Shown here: positions 1 to 8,498 of the stretch, in pieces
Position numbering within the stretch: position 1 is the first letter of the stretch
Layout: each line of letters opens with the position of its first letter
From: Sporosarcina pasteurii
GTDB taxonomy: Bacteria; Bacillota; Bacilli; Bacillales_A; Planococcaceae
DNA: 64,000 nucleotides
NCBI RefSeq assembly: GCF_041295575.1
Contig: NZ_CP160452.1
Coordinates: 2,604,001 to 2,668,000 of the forward strand
Reading direction: 5' to 3'
Notes under the pieces: model-generated
Told to the model about the DNA's origin: nothing
The model's input: only the letters and a program-made list of their open reading frames with translations
The model's database searches: none
Made by a program: the position numbers and the translations under genes

Positions 1-440
1 ATCCCCATATAATATTCTGGTGCAGTTTCAGCTAAGCGCACGTTTGGACGTACGGTATTCCCCATCATTGGCACCATACTCATCGATTCTGCTCCGCCTG
101 CTAGCATCGCTTTTGAATGGCCAAGCATGATCCTTTCAGCCCCGTAAGCGATGGACTGAAGCCCAGACGAACAAAATCGGTTAATTGTAATCGCCGGCGT
201 TGTATCTGGTAATCCGGCAAGTGCCCCGATATTTCTTGCCATATTCATCCCTTGTTCCGCTTCTGGCATCGCACAACCGATAATTAGATCATCAATTGCA
301 CCGTCATAACCGTCTGCGCGTCTTAATGTTTCTTTTACTGCTAGTGCTCCTAAATCATCTGGACGCACGGTTGCAAGTGAACCTCTTTTCGCTCTCCCAA
401 CCGGTGTTCTCGCCCCGGCTACAATCACTGCTTCACGCAT
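1..440 (-). CDS. fadA: Acetyl-CoA acyltransferase (thiolase), N-terminal part
   Basis: Last step of the beta-oxidation cycle: thiolytic cleavage of 3-ketoacyl-CoA to acetyl-CoA and a shortened acyl-CoA. About 146 N-terminal residues are present; the gene runs off the left edge. The start MREAVIVAGARTPVGRAKRG is typical of the family, and NRFCSSGLQ holds the nucleophilic cysteine. An upstream in-frame ATG at 446 is only 2 nt from the GGGAGG site, whereas the ATG at 440 is 8 nt from it, so 440 is preferred. It lies 158 nt downstream of fadN on the same strand, as in the B. subtilis fadN-fadA-fadE operon, so co-transcription from the FadR-controlled promoter is likely. Confidence 0.93.
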   Translation of the reverse strand, partial: MREAVIVAGARTPVGRAKRGSLATVRPDDLGALAVKETLRRADGYDGAIDDLIIGCAMPEAEQGMNMARNIGALAGLPDTTPAITINRFCSSGLQSIAYGAERIMLGHSKAMLAGGAESMSMVPMMGNTVRPNVRLAETAPEYYMG

Positions 441-598
441 ATTCATATCCTCCCTATTCAAACTTCCCTATAAAATCCAACTCCAAGGCGTCATCCGCTG
501 CTCAAGTCATAAACAAACTGTCTATATCGCAAAGTGCGCTACTCCACCAATTCGCCTCATACTTGTCGCGGATAAACAACACCTTTAGCTTTACTTAA

Positions 599-2983
599 TT
601 AATTACGAAGCGGCTTTCCTTTTATGAGCATGTGCTGCATACGTTGCTGTGACATTGGATCTGCCACCAAGCTTAGGAATGCTTCACGTTCTAAATCCAA
701 TAAGTATTGTTCATCAACGAACGTGCCGTACGGAACTTTTCCGCCTGCAATCACATACGCAAGCTTTTTCGCAATTTTTAAATCGTGATCGCTTATATAA
801 CCTGATAAATGCATCGCTTCCGCACCAAGCAATAACGTTGCATAACCAGACTCGCCCGTTACTGGAACTTTTTCGCGCTTCGGTGCTTTGTATCCGTTCT
901 CATATAACGCAAGCGCTACTTGTTTGGCATCATAAATTTGATGGTCGCCGTTTACACTAATGCCATCCGCAAAATCTAAGAAGTTATTTTCGCGTGCTTC
1001 ATCGCCAGAAGTTGAAACTTTCGCCATCGCAATTGTTTCAAATACTTTATTGGCGATGTTTTGGTAATCAACATCCACGCCATTCGGTAATCCTTTCAAA
1101 TGCTTCGTATATAAGTTGACATTTCCACCCCCGCCTGGAATTAACCCGACGCCGACTTCAACAAGTCCCATATACGTTTCTGTTGTTGCTTGGATATGCG
1201 CAGCTGGTAAACAAACCTCGGCTCCTCCGCCAAGTGTCATTGCAAATGGTGCCGCAACAACTGGTTTTTTCGCATATTTAATATTCATCATCGCTTGTTG
1301 GAATGAACGAATAACAAAGTCTAATTCAAAAATATTGTCATCTTGTGCTTCCATTAAAATTAAACCGAGATTGGCACCCACGCAGAAGTTTTTCCCCTGG
1401 TTTCCAATGACGAGTCCTTTATAATTTTTCTCTACTTCTTCAATCGCAAAGTTAATCATTTGAATAATGTCTAAGCCAATCGCATTCGATTGTGAATGAA
1501 ATTCAAGAAGCGCAACCCCGTCGCCTAAGTCAATTAAGCTCGCACCTGAATTTTTCTTAATGACGCCATGCTTCTTTTTATATTGTTTTAAATCAATCAC
1601 TTTTTCATTAACAGGTACCGGCTCATACGTTTCTCCATTAAAGAAGAATCGTTCGCCATCTTCTTCCTTATAGAAAGTTTCATAACCTTTCTCTAATAAA
1701 CTTTGAACGAAGCTTGGAATTTCAAATCCTTCAGCTTTCATCTTTTCTACAGATGTTTTCACACCGATGGCATCCCATGTTTCAAATGGTCCTTGTTGCC
1801 AGCCGAATCCCCATTTCATTGCATTGTCAATCGCGACAATGTCATCAGCAATTTCTCCGTTTAATTCTGCCGAATAAAGAAGTGTTGGTGCAAAGATACT
1901 CCATAAAATTTCCCCTGTACGATCTTCTGAATAAATAAGTGTTTTTACTCGATTGCCAAGACCTTTTTGCTGTTTTGCCATTTCAATTGAAGGCGTTTTC
2001 AACTTTTTCGTTGGAACGTATTCAAATGTTGCACGATCCAGTTCTAAAATTTCCTTGCCTTTTTTCACGTAAAAACCTTGTTTTGTTTTTGCACCGAGCC
2101 ATCCGTTTTCCACCATTTTCTTCATGAATTCAGGTGTATCAAATACTTGTTGCTCTTCACCATCAGTGTGGTCATAAACATTTTTTGCGACATGAACGAA
2201 TGTATCTAATCCAACAACATCCAGCGTTCTAAATGTCGCTGATTTTGGTCTTCCAATTAACGTGCCTGTCACGGAGTCAACTTCCCCAATTGAATAACCG
2301 CGTTTCTCCATTTCACGCAAAGTTACTAACAAACCGTATGTGCCAATGCGATTGGCAATAAAGTTTGGTGTATCTTTCGCGATGACGACACCTTTTCCTA
2401 ATGTATCTTCCCCAAAGCGAACCATGAAATCGACAACTTCTGGCGCTGTCGTACTTGCTGGAATCACTTCTAATAACTTCAAATAACGTGGTGGGTTAAA
2501 AAAGTGCGTCCCTAAGAAATGCTTTTGAATATCTTCCGAACGCCCTTCCATCATCGCCTCAATGCTAATGCCGGATGTATTTGAAGTGACAATCGTTCCG
2601 GAAGAGCGTACTGCATCAATTTTTTCATATAGGCTCTTCTTCACGTCTAAGTTTTCAACAACTACTTCAATAATCCAATCAACATCTTTTAATTTGTCTA
2701 CATCATCTTCTAAATTTCCTGCCTCGATAAGCGACATATTCTTTTTCGTCGTTAATGGTGCAGGTTTTTGTTTCATTAATTTTTGTAAAGCACCTGTTGC
2801 AAATCGATTCCGTACTTGACGATCCTCTAAAGTAAGTCCCTGCTTTTCTTCATCAGCTGTTAATTCCCCAGGGACGATGTCTAGTAAAAGTACTGGAATC
2901 CCGATATTTGCAAGATGTGCTGCAATACCAGACCCCATTACACCTGAACCTAAAACTGCTGCCTTTTTTATTTGATAAGCCAC
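599..2983 (-). CDS. fadN: 3-hydroxyacyl-CoA dehydrogenase / enoyl-CoA hydratase fusion
   Basis: Bifunctional beta-oxidation enzyme: hydrates trans-2-enoyl-CoA and oxidises 3-hydroxyacyl-CoA with NAD. 794 residues, close to B. subtilis FadN. The NAD-binding Rossmann motif GSGVMGSGIAAHLA begins near residue 12. Dehydrogenase C-terminal domains follow to about residue 420. A crotonase domain occupies roughly 490-700, with the oxyanion-type stretch TLGGGAEVCLPAA. Domain order (dehydrogenase first, hydratase last) is the Gram-positive FadN arrangement and the reverse of E. coli FadB. First gene of fadN-fadA; a FadR operator and promoter lie just upstream. Function is assigned from domain order and family motifs. 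Confidence 0.95.
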   Translation of the reverse strand: MAYQIKKAAVLGSGVMGSGIAAHLANIGIPVLLLDIVPGELTADEEKQGLTLEDRQVRNRFATGALQKLMKQKPAPLTTKKNMSLIEAGNLEDDVDKLKDVDWIIEVVVENLDVKKSLYEKIDAVRSSGTIVTSNTSGISIEAMMEGRSEDIQKHFLGTHFFNPPRYLKLLEVIPASTTAPEVVDFMVRFGEDTLGKGVVIAKDTPNFIANRIGTYGLLVTLREMEKRGYSIGEVDSVTGTLIGRPKSATFRTLDVVGLDTFVHVAKNVYDHTDGEEQQVFDTPEFMKKMVENGWLGAKTKQGFYVKKGKEILELDRATFEYVPTKKLKTPSIEMAKQQKGLGNRVKTLIYSEDRTGEILWSIFAPTLLYSAELNGEIADDIVAIDNAMKWGFGWQQGPFETWDAIGVKTSVEKMKAEGFEIPSFVQSLLEKGYETFYKEEDGERFFFNGETYEPVPVNEKVIDLKQYKKKHGVIKKNSGASLIDLGDGVALLEFHSQSNAIGLDIIQMINFAIEEVEKNYKGLVIGNQGKNFCVGANLGLILMEAQDDNIFELDFVIRSFQQAMMNIKYAKKPVVAAPFAMTLGGGAEVCLPAAHIQATTETYMGLVEVGVGLIPGGGGNVNLYTKHLKGLPNGVDVDYQNIANKVFETIAMAKVSTSGDEARENNFLDFADGISVNGDHQIYDAKQVALALYENGYKAPKREKVPVTGESGYATLLLGAEAMHLSGYISDHDLKIAKKLAYVIAGGKVPYGTFVDEQYLLDLEREAFLSLVADPMSQQRMQHMLIKGKPLRN

Positions 2984-3007
2984 GTGTCCTGCCTCCCTTT
3001 ACCCCTT

Positions 3008-3025
3008 TGAATGAATACTCATTCA
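3008..3025. promoter_or_regulatory. FadR operator upstream of fadN
   Basis: The 18-bp inverted repeat TGAATGAATACTCATTCA matches the Bacillus FadR consensus TGAATGAnTAnTCATTCA without mismatch. It abuts the -10 region of the candidate fadN promoter, the position expected for repression relieved by long-chain acyl-CoA. The regulator itself is not in this window. Confidence 0.88.
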
Positions 3026-3053
3026 TTATTAGTCAAAAAAAATATAGAAACAA
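3025..3053 (-). promoter_or_regulatory. Candidate sigma-A promoter of fadN
   Basis: On the minus strand a TTGTTT -35 (3048-3053) is separated by 17 nt from an AATAAT -10 (3025-3030). The -10 touches the FadR box, consistent with repression by occlusion. Recognised by eye only. Confidence 0.5.
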
Positions 3054-3120
3054 CCTCTATGAATATTATTGTAATCTATTATTCTTGTTTTCGCAATATT
3101 TTTATTTAAAAAACTTATAA

Positions 3121-3138
3121 TTAATGAATCATCATTCA
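3121..3138. promoter_or_regulatory. Second FadR-like operator
   Basis: TTAATGAATCATCATTCA matches 16 of 18 positions of the FadR box at 3008-3025. It lies 113 bp from the first box and immediately upstream of the promoter of the divergent gene at 3215, so it could extend FadR control to that gene or assist looping. Regulatory role is inference. Confidence 0.5.
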
Positions 3139-3153
3139 TATTGTTTTATATGT

Positions 3154-3184
3154 TTGTTTGGCGTGAAAAGTGCTAGCATATAAT
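3154..3184 (+). promoter_or_regulatory. Candidate promoter of the C39-like gene
   Basis: A perfect TATAAT -10 (3179-3184) is preceded by weak -35 candidates (TTGTTT at 3154 or TTTGGC at 3157). It sits 30 nt upstream of the start codon. Confidence 0.45.
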
Positions 3185-3214
3185 GAACAAAACACTTTTT
3201 CAAGGAGCCTTTTT

Positions 3215-3742
3215 ATGAGAAATATTCTACCATTAAAGAAAATATCACAATTCGACCCCGATATTCATAAACGTTACCGCGCATCTGCATGTGGCCCTGT
3301 TACAGCCTATGCCATCCTTGATTATTATTTCCCGAACCGTTTTCAAGATATTAATCAATTATATAAACGGCTAGGGGGAACAGCAATTGGCTTATTTACG
3401 TGGCGTTTCGTTCGCAATCTTTCTAAACTGTTAGGTGATGATTGGGTCGTAGCAACTTGTTCAATTGAAGAAGTGAAAAAACAAATCGACAAAGGATATC
3501 CTGTCGCAGCGAAGTTTGATAAATGGTTTAGGTGGAAGTGGCGCGGTCGTTATTCCTTTGATTATCATTGGGTTCCTATCGTTGGTTATGAGGAAAGTGA
3601 AAGCGGGTTGATGCTATTTATTCATGATAATGGCGGTAAAAATCGCCCTTGCCAAATCCGAAAAGTGCCATACGCTCCAAATCGGGACATTTTGACTTTT
3701 GTTAAAATAGATAGAAAAAAACGCCAACAAGACGACTGGTAA
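3215..3742 (+). CDS. C39-like (papain-fold) peptidase domain protein
   Basis: Product of 175 residues resembling the peptidase C39-like (Peptidase_C39_2/YvpB-type) family. Candidate catalytic elements are Cys in SACGPVTAYAIL, His in DYHWVPIVGY and an Asn/Asp in IHDNGG. No signal peptide or membrane segment is evident, so a cytoplasmic site is likely. An in-frame ATG at 3170 lies before the promoter -10; the start at 3215 follows CAAGGAG with good spacing and is preferred. Divergent from fadN and flanked by a FadR-like site. Substrate is unknown, and the domain might act as a transglutaminase-like or non-proteolytic enzyme. Confidence 0.72.
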   Translation: MRNILPLKKISQFDPDIHKRYRASACGPVTAYAILDYYFPNRFQDINQLYKRLGGTAIGLFTWRFVRNLSKLLGDDWVVATCSIEEVKKQIDKGYPVAAKFDKWFRWKWRGRYSFDYHWVPIVGYEESESGLMLFIHDNGGKNRPCQIRKVPYAPNRDILTFVKIDRKKRQQDDW

Positions 3743-3763
3743 CTGTCTTGTTGGCGTTTTTTT
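3721..3763. terminator. Bidirectional intrinsic terminator
   Basis: A 13-bp perfect stem ACGCCAACAAGAC/GTCTTGTTGGCGT is followed by T7 on the plus strand and preceded by A6, so it can end both the C39-like gene (its stop lies in the loop) and the convergent exonuclease gene. Confidence 0.9.
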
Positions 3764-4673
3764 AATTCGTCACATAAAGTGAATTCGCATGTCTCATGAC
3801 AAGTGAATAACCTAGTTGTTCAAGCGTTTGCTTCACATTGTCATCGTAATTTGGAATGGGCATTTCCTCGAGTGATGCCTCGACTTCCAAATCGCAATGT
3901 ATTTCCGCAAGTTTTCTTGAAAGCATGAGCATGTCCATACCATCTTCAATTCTTTTTCGACGTGCTGGGGTTAATTCATCTATCGCAGCAACGACACCAT
4001 CCACAGAGCCATATTGTTTAATAAGCGTAAGCGCGGTTTTCGGACCGATGCCTTTCACCCCTGGATAACCATCAGCTGTGTCCCCAGTGAATGCTTTTTT
4101 ATCGATATACTGTAAAGGTGTAATGCCGTATTCTTCTACAAATCGGTCTTCCGTGTAAATATCATATTCGCTATATCCTTTTTTTATCAAAGCGATATTG
4201 ACGCCTGGACGAAGCAATTGCAGTAAATCTCTATCTCCGCTGACAACTGTAATTTCGGCTTTCCCGTCCCAATGTGCGATCATTGAACCGATTAAATCAT
4301 CAGCTTCCATCCCTTTTTCACCGTAATTTTTCCAGCCAATTAATGCCGATGCGTCACGCGCCATATCAAACTGTGGCACAAGTTCCTCAGGTGGCGCAGG
4401 ACGATTCGCTTTGTAGCCGTCATACAGATCATTACGGAATGTGTGCGCCCCCATATCCCAGCAAACTGCCATATGGGTCGGTTTAAAAACCGACGCCGCA
4501 GTCATCGTATGACGTGCAAATCCTTGAACCCCATTCGTCGGCACACCTGCCGCATTCGGAAAAAAGTGTCCCATTGCAGAAGTTGCAAAAAAGGAACGAA
4601 ATAAAAGCGCCATGCCATCTATAATAAGAATATGTGGTTTTTCTTCTGTCATCAATTTATATATTTCCTCCAT
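3762..4673 (-). CDS. ypcP: 5'-3' exonuclease / flap nuclease family
   Basis: Stand-alone nuclease similar to the 5' nuclease domain of DNA polymerase I, expected to remove RNA primers and flaps. Acidic metal-binding motifs are visible: IIDGMALLFRSFF near the N-terminus, VSGDRDLLQLL in the middle, and the helix-hairpin-helix GVKGIGPKTA. Length of 303 residues fits YpcP. The start is uncertain. No ribosome site precedes ATG 4673; GGAGG at that codon better serves a TTG at 4655 or an ATG at 4652, giving MTEEKPHILIIDG. Monocistronic between two terminators. Confidence 0.88.
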   Translation of the reverse strand: MEEIYKLMTEEKPHILIIDGMALLFRSFFATSAMGHFFPNAAGVPTNGVQGFARHTMTAASVFKPTHMAVCWDMGAHTFRNDLYDGYKANRPAPPEELVPQFDMARDASALIGWKNYGEKGMEADDLIGSMIAHWDGKAEITVVSGDRDLLQLLRPGVNIALIKKGYSEYDIYTEDRFVEEYGITPLQYIDKKAFTGDTADGYPGVKGIGPKTALTLIKQYGSVDGVVAAIDELTPARRKRIEDGMDMLMLSRKLAEIHCDLEVEASLEEMPIPNYDDNVKQTLEQLGYSLVMRHANSLYVTN

Positions 4674-4789
4674 TTGCTAGCTAGTCTCTGTACATTATAG
4701 CAAACTTTCATGCACTCTAACTGAATTTCAAAGACGTTTAAATTATCGAAGAATTCCCACCCACGTTTGTTATGTACGATTTGAATTTA

Positions 4790-4842
4790 AAAAAGATTCA
4801 TTCGCTCAACATATTTGAGATGTTGAACGAATGAATCTTTGC
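4790..4842 (-). terminator. Terminator of the isd/srtB operon
   Basis: A 21-bp stem (one G-U pair) with arms AAAGATTCATTCG... and ...CGAATGAATCTTT around a 7-nt loop is followed on the minus strand by T6. It lies 42 nt after the srtB stop codon. Confidence 0.85.
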
Positions 4843-4883
4843 GCTTCGGAGTGGCAATCCTCGTAATACCTAGATAACCGCCG

Positions 4884-5639
4884 TTACCCCTTCTTTACCA
4901 ATTTCGCCTGTACAACCAACCTTCCATCATTTGGATCTAGTGCATAATCGCATGTAGATAACGTAAGAATGTGATCATCTGCTTTTACTTCCACGTCTGT
5001 TTCATACATAGATTTCTCACGAATGCCTGCGAGTAGCTGTTCATATTCCTCGTCAGTTGAAAAATCAGTTTGTATATAATCAAAGTCTGTCTTTGTAATG
5101 TACACAGCAAAAATTTCCGCTACATAACTGTCATACAACGTATCATACTCGAATGTTTGGTGATTCTTAAAAAAGTCCTTGTCCTGAAACTTCGTTAATT
5201 GTTCGAACATGGAACCGTCCTTCATCCGATGGCCATAGAGAATCGTATTTAAACCTGGGGTTTGTACGTCGTTCCGAAAATCCATAAAAATACTGCCCGC
5301 AATATTCTTCTCTTTATAAAAATTTCTTCTTAAATAATCAACATTATTGTCTGCTTGTAAAATAGGATAATCAATTTGTGTTCCCTCAATCGTAATCCAA
5401 CCGACAAGTTCATCATTTTCTTTTAACAACCTATCAAATCCGGAACGAATGGAGGCAGACTCATCGTCAATAACGGGATGATCCGCGTTGTAAAATGTTT
5501 CCTGGAGATTGTTTAACACTTTCCGATTTTTATAGTAATCAATCGCCGTATCAATCAAACCATATGCCGCATAAATAAACACACCTAAACATAAACAAGT
5601 GAGCATGATTGATAAAGTTTTCTTCGTCTTCGCGTTCAT
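4884..5639 (-). CDS. srtB: Class B sortase
   Basis: Membrane-anchored transpeptidase that attaches proteins carrying an NPxTG-type signal to peptidoglycan. One N-terminal membrane segment (about residues 8-28) is followed by the sortase domain. Catalytic His is in TILYGHRM and catalytic Cys in ILTLSTCDYA; the Arg is probably in NDGRLVVQA. 251 residues fits SrtB. Start at ATG 5639 is 9 nt from GGGGG; ATG 5645 is too close. Last gene of the heme locus. Its likely substrates are the two NEAT proteins ending in NPQTG and NPKTG upstream. Confidence 0.93.
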   Translation of the reverse strand: MNAKTKKTLSIMLTCLCLGVFIYAAYGLIDTAIDYYKNRKVLNNLQETFYNADHPVIDDESASIRSGFDRLLKENDELVGWITIEGTQIDYPILQADNNVDYLRRNFYKEKNIAGSIFMDFRNDVQTPGLNTILYGHRMKDGSMFEQLTKFQDKDFFKNHQTFEYDTLYDSYVAEIFAVYITKTDFDYIQTDFSTDEEYEQLLAGIREKSMYETDVEVKADDHILTLSTCDYALDPNDGRLVVQAKLVKKG

Positions 5640-5668
5640 CAACATATTCCCCCAGGTATTAACATCAA

Positions 5669-6439
5669 TCAGATGCCAATCGGTACAATATACATCCCGA
5701 CATCCGTATCATTTTTCACAACAACATTTACACCGTAAACTTCTTGCATTAATTGTTTCGTAACAATCTGTTGTGGATTGCCCTTTTCTATTACTCTTCC
5801 TTCTTTCATCGCAATAATATGATGGCTATATTGTATTGCTTGATTAATATCATGCAAAACCATCACAATCGTTAAGCCATGTTCTTCACATAATTGTTTC
5901 ACAAGCTCTAGTATCTCATATTGATAATAAATATCTAAGTTAGATGTTGGTTCATCTAAAAATAAAAATGGTGTATCTTGAGCAAGGGCCATCGCAATCC
6001 AAACACGTTGTTGTTGACCACCAGACAATGTATCAATCGCATCATGTCGTTTTTCAGACAGCCCTGTACATTCAATCGCCCAATTCACCATCTGTTCATC
6101 CTTATCAGATTGAGGAGAGAATGTATTTCTATGTGGCAGACGACCATAATAGACAAGTTTTTCCACTGTCATATCTGCAGGTGCACTGTTTTGTTGATGA
6201 ACAACGCCTAACTTTTTTGCCAGTTCTTTCGGTTTGTATGTATTGATTGCCTTCCCGTCCAGGATCACTTGTCCGATTTGCGGCTGAAGATTATTCGTAA
6301 GTACCCCAAGCAGTGTCGACTTTCCAGACCCGTTCGGCCCTAGAATCGTTGTGATTTGGCCTTTATGGATACTTGCTTCTACATCGTGCAGACGCTTAAC
6401 TTTATCTTGGTAGGAAAAAGATATATCTTTAATTTCCAT
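5669..6439 (-). CDS. Heme/iron ABC transporter ATPase
   Basis: FecE/BtuD-like ATP-binding subunit that powers uptake by the adjacent permease. Walker A GPNGSGKST, signature LSGGQQQRVWIAMALAQ, Walker B FLFLDEP and the switch His in VLHDINQA are all present. 256 residues. The true start MEIKDISFSY at 6439 overlaps the permease stop by 11 nt, typical of translational coupling; a longer reading frame to 6487 runs inside the permease gene. Third transport component after the IsdE-like lipoprotein and permease. Substrate heme is inferred from the NEAT/sortase context; a siderophore transporter is the alternative. Confidence 0.9.
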   Translation of the reverse strand: MEIKDISFSYQDKVKRLHDVEASIHKGQITTILGPNGSGKSTLLGVLTNNLQPQIGQVILDGKAINTYKPKELAKKLGVVHQQNSAPADMTVEKLVYYGRLPHRNTFSPQSDKDEQMVNWAIECTGLSEKRHDAIDTLSGGQQQRVWIAMALAQDTPFLFLDEPTSNLDIYYQYEILELVKQLCEEHGLTIVMVLHDINQAIQYSHHIIAMKEGRVIEKGNPQQIVTKQLMQEVYGVNVVVKNDTDVGMYIVPIGI

Positions 6440-7412
6440 AAATACGATCACTCTTTCTAAGCAAGAATATGAGGAATGGTCCCCCAATCACAGCCATAAT
6501 AATGGATGCTGGAATTTCAATGGGCGAGAATAGTGCTCTTCCCAATGTATCTGCTACTAATATTAATAGTGCCCCTGCAAATGCAGAAAACGGAATGAGT
6601 AGCTTATGGTCATTGCCGACAAGCGTTCGCCCAATATGCGGGATGAGTAAGCCAACAAACGTAAACATCCCAGCAATTGCGGTGGCAATGGATGCAAGCA
6701 AAACAGCAATGATAGAAATAATCAGTCGTGCTCGATTCACTTGAAAACCAAGATTTTTCAATGTTTTATCTCGTAACCCCAAATGGTTACACCATGCATA
6801 CAACAGCATACTGAGAATCAGTCCAATCGAACCATATAGGACAATCACTTGCACATCCGTCCAAGTCTTCATCGTAAGTGTTGAAGACGTAACAGAAATT
6901 CCCGACATCATGCTGCTCGCATTTTGCGCACTGATCAATTCACTTAATCCCGTAAAGACCGCGTTTATCGCAACGCCAATTAAAATCATTCTGAGTGGAT
7001 TGAGTCCCGATTTCCATGAAAATATATAGACAAGTAAAAAGGCAACCGCCCCACCGATGAAGGAAAACAATGGCGTGTAGAAAAATAACGTCGGAAAGAA
7101 GGTAACCATAACGATGGACATGAATCCAGCGCCAGACGATACACCGATAATCCCTGGTTCAGCTAGCGGGTTCCGCATGACCGCTTGCAAAAGCACACCC
7201 GAAACCGATAAAGCCGCGCCGGCAAATAGTGCGATGATAATCCTCGGCAAACGTAAATCTTTTATAATCTCTACATTTTCATTCGTGCCTGTAAAGAGGC
7301 CTTTTAGCAGCTCTCCCGTTGTAATTGCAATACTCCCAGTCGTCATCGAATAGATTGTCAAAATAAAGAGTGCGCAGATGACAACAACAAAGCTGATAAT
7401 CTTTTTATACAT
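6429..7412 (-). CDS. isdF: Heme/iron ABC transporter permease (FecCD family)
   Basis: Integral membrane subunit with about nine hydrophobic segments and the family stretches LRLPRIIIALFAGAALSVSG, NPLAEPGIIGVSSGAG and HIGRTLVG. 327 residues. Start is ATG 7412, 8 nt after AGAGG; a GTG 18 nt earlier has no ribosome site. It lies between the lipoprotein gene (24 nt) and the ATPase gene (11-nt overlap). Symbol is given by context with the NEAT proteins and sortase B. Confidence 0.88.
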   Translation of the reverse strand: MYKKIISFVVVICALFILTIYSMTTGSIAITTGELLKGLFTGTNENVEIIKDLRLPRIIIALFAGAALSVSGVLLQAVMRNPLAEPGIIGVSSGAGFMSIVMVTFFPTLFFYTPLFSFIGGAVAFLLVYIFSWKSGLNPLRMILIGVAINAVFTGLSELISAQNASSMMSGISVTSSTLTMKTWTDVQVIVLYGSIGLILSMLLYAWCNHLGLRDKTLKNLGFQVNRARLIISIIAVLLASIATAIAGMFTFVGLLIPHIGRTLVGNDHKLLIPFSAFAGALLILVADTLGRALFSPIEIPASIIMAVIGGPFLIFLLRKSDRIYGN

Positions 7413-7436
7413 ACGATAAACCTCTTTCACAACCTA

Positions 7437-8375
7437 TTATTCATAAAGGATTTTCATTAATTCTTCTAATGCTTCGGCAGCCGCTAAGTTTGCAGTCGTC
7501 CCAAAAAGCTCTTCTTCTAAATCATAAACTCGGTCATTTTTAACTGCTTTAAAATGGCGCCAAATTGTATTCTCTTTAAATTCTTTATTAAACATGTCAA
7601 CGACTTCTTCCGGCATCCCATGCGCCATACGCAAAATAATATCTGCATCAGCCTGCTGCAGGGTTTCCGTGTTAGCAGACATATATTCCACATCTGTTTC
7701 TGTCATTGCGTTTACACCACCGGCGCGTCGAACGAGATCGCCTACATACGACTTTTCTGTTGCAACGAGATAACTGCCTGGTACGCCAAGTAAAATAAGG
7801 ACTCTCGGTGATTCTTGGTCTTCTATTTTCGCTTCAATTTCAGCTAACTTTTCTTCAAATGCTTTTACTAATTTCTCTGCATGTTCTTCGCGATTATATT
7901 TTTCACCAAGATACTGGATGCCTTCATACATACCTTCAACACTTTCAAAGTCAAGATAAGTCGCTGGCGTATCCGTTTCAGTGAACGTATCTTCGACATA
8001 AGATGTTAACGTTGTCACCGTTAAAACATCTGTCGGTTTTAACGACTTAATGATTTCCATATCCGGATTCATCGCCAAGCCAACTTCCGGTAACCCTTTA
8101 TATCGCTCTGGCAATCCTTTATAGGTCGTCGGAATTCCGACAAGGTCTAATTCCAATTCGTTCGTAATTTCCGTAATTGCGACGGTCGTTGAAATGATTT
8201 TCCCATCCGTTTCAAGTTTCTTTTCATTTTCGATTGCATCCGTTACTTCTGAACTTGATTGTTGAGTATCATTTGAGGATTGATTTTCAGTTACGGCGGA
8301 TTTGTCATCTGTGCCACAACCTGCTAATACGATGAGAAGGACTACGATGAGGAATAAACTTAATTTATTTTTCAA
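7437..8375 (-). CDS. isdE: Heme-binding lipoprotein (IsdE-like)
   Basis: Substrate-binding protein of the heme transporter, a class III periplasmic-binding fold. Lipobox VLAGC with the lipidated Cys at residue 20, then a Ser/Asp/Gln-rich linker and the TroA-like domain with IISTTVAITEITNELEL. 312 residues. The start is TTG 8375, 8 nt after AAGAGGTG; the ATG at 8459 would add an untypical 28 residues and passes through the intergenic hairpin. Receives heme handed over by the wall NEAT proteins. Heme specificity is inferred from the operon. Confidence 0.88.
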   Translation of the reverse strand: MKNKLSLFLIVVLLIVLAGCGTDDKSAVTENQSSNDTQQSSSEVTDAIENEKKLETDGKIISTTVAITEITNELELDLVGIPTTYKGLPERYKGLPEVGLAMNPDMEIIKSLKPTDVLTVTTLTSYVEDTFTETDTPATYLDFESVEGMYEGIQYLGEKYNREEHAEKLVKAFEEKLAEIEAKIEDQESPRVLILLGVPGSYLVATEKSYVGDLVRRAGGVNAMTETDVEYMSANTETLQQADADIILRMAHGMPEEVVDMFNKEFKENTIWRHFKAVKNDRVYDLEEELFGTTANLAAAEALEELMKILYE

Positions 8376-8440
8376 AACCTGTACACCTCTTATTAGGTAT
8401 TTAAAATCTGATTTCTCCGAAAAACTATATATAAAATTTA

Positions 8441-8474
8441 GAGCCTTACTGCTTGGCATAAACAGTAAGACTCT
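8441..8474 (-). terminator. Hairpin between NEAT gene and isdE (attenuator-like)
   Basis: On the minus strand GAGTCTTACTG pairs with CAGTAAGGCTC around an 11-12-nt loop, followed by an A/T-rich run lacking a clean U tract. It may partly terminate or protect the NEAT-protein mRNA so that wall proteins are made in excess of the transporter. Confidence 0.55.
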
Positions 8475-8498
8475 CGTAAATTATAAATTTATTTTTGG

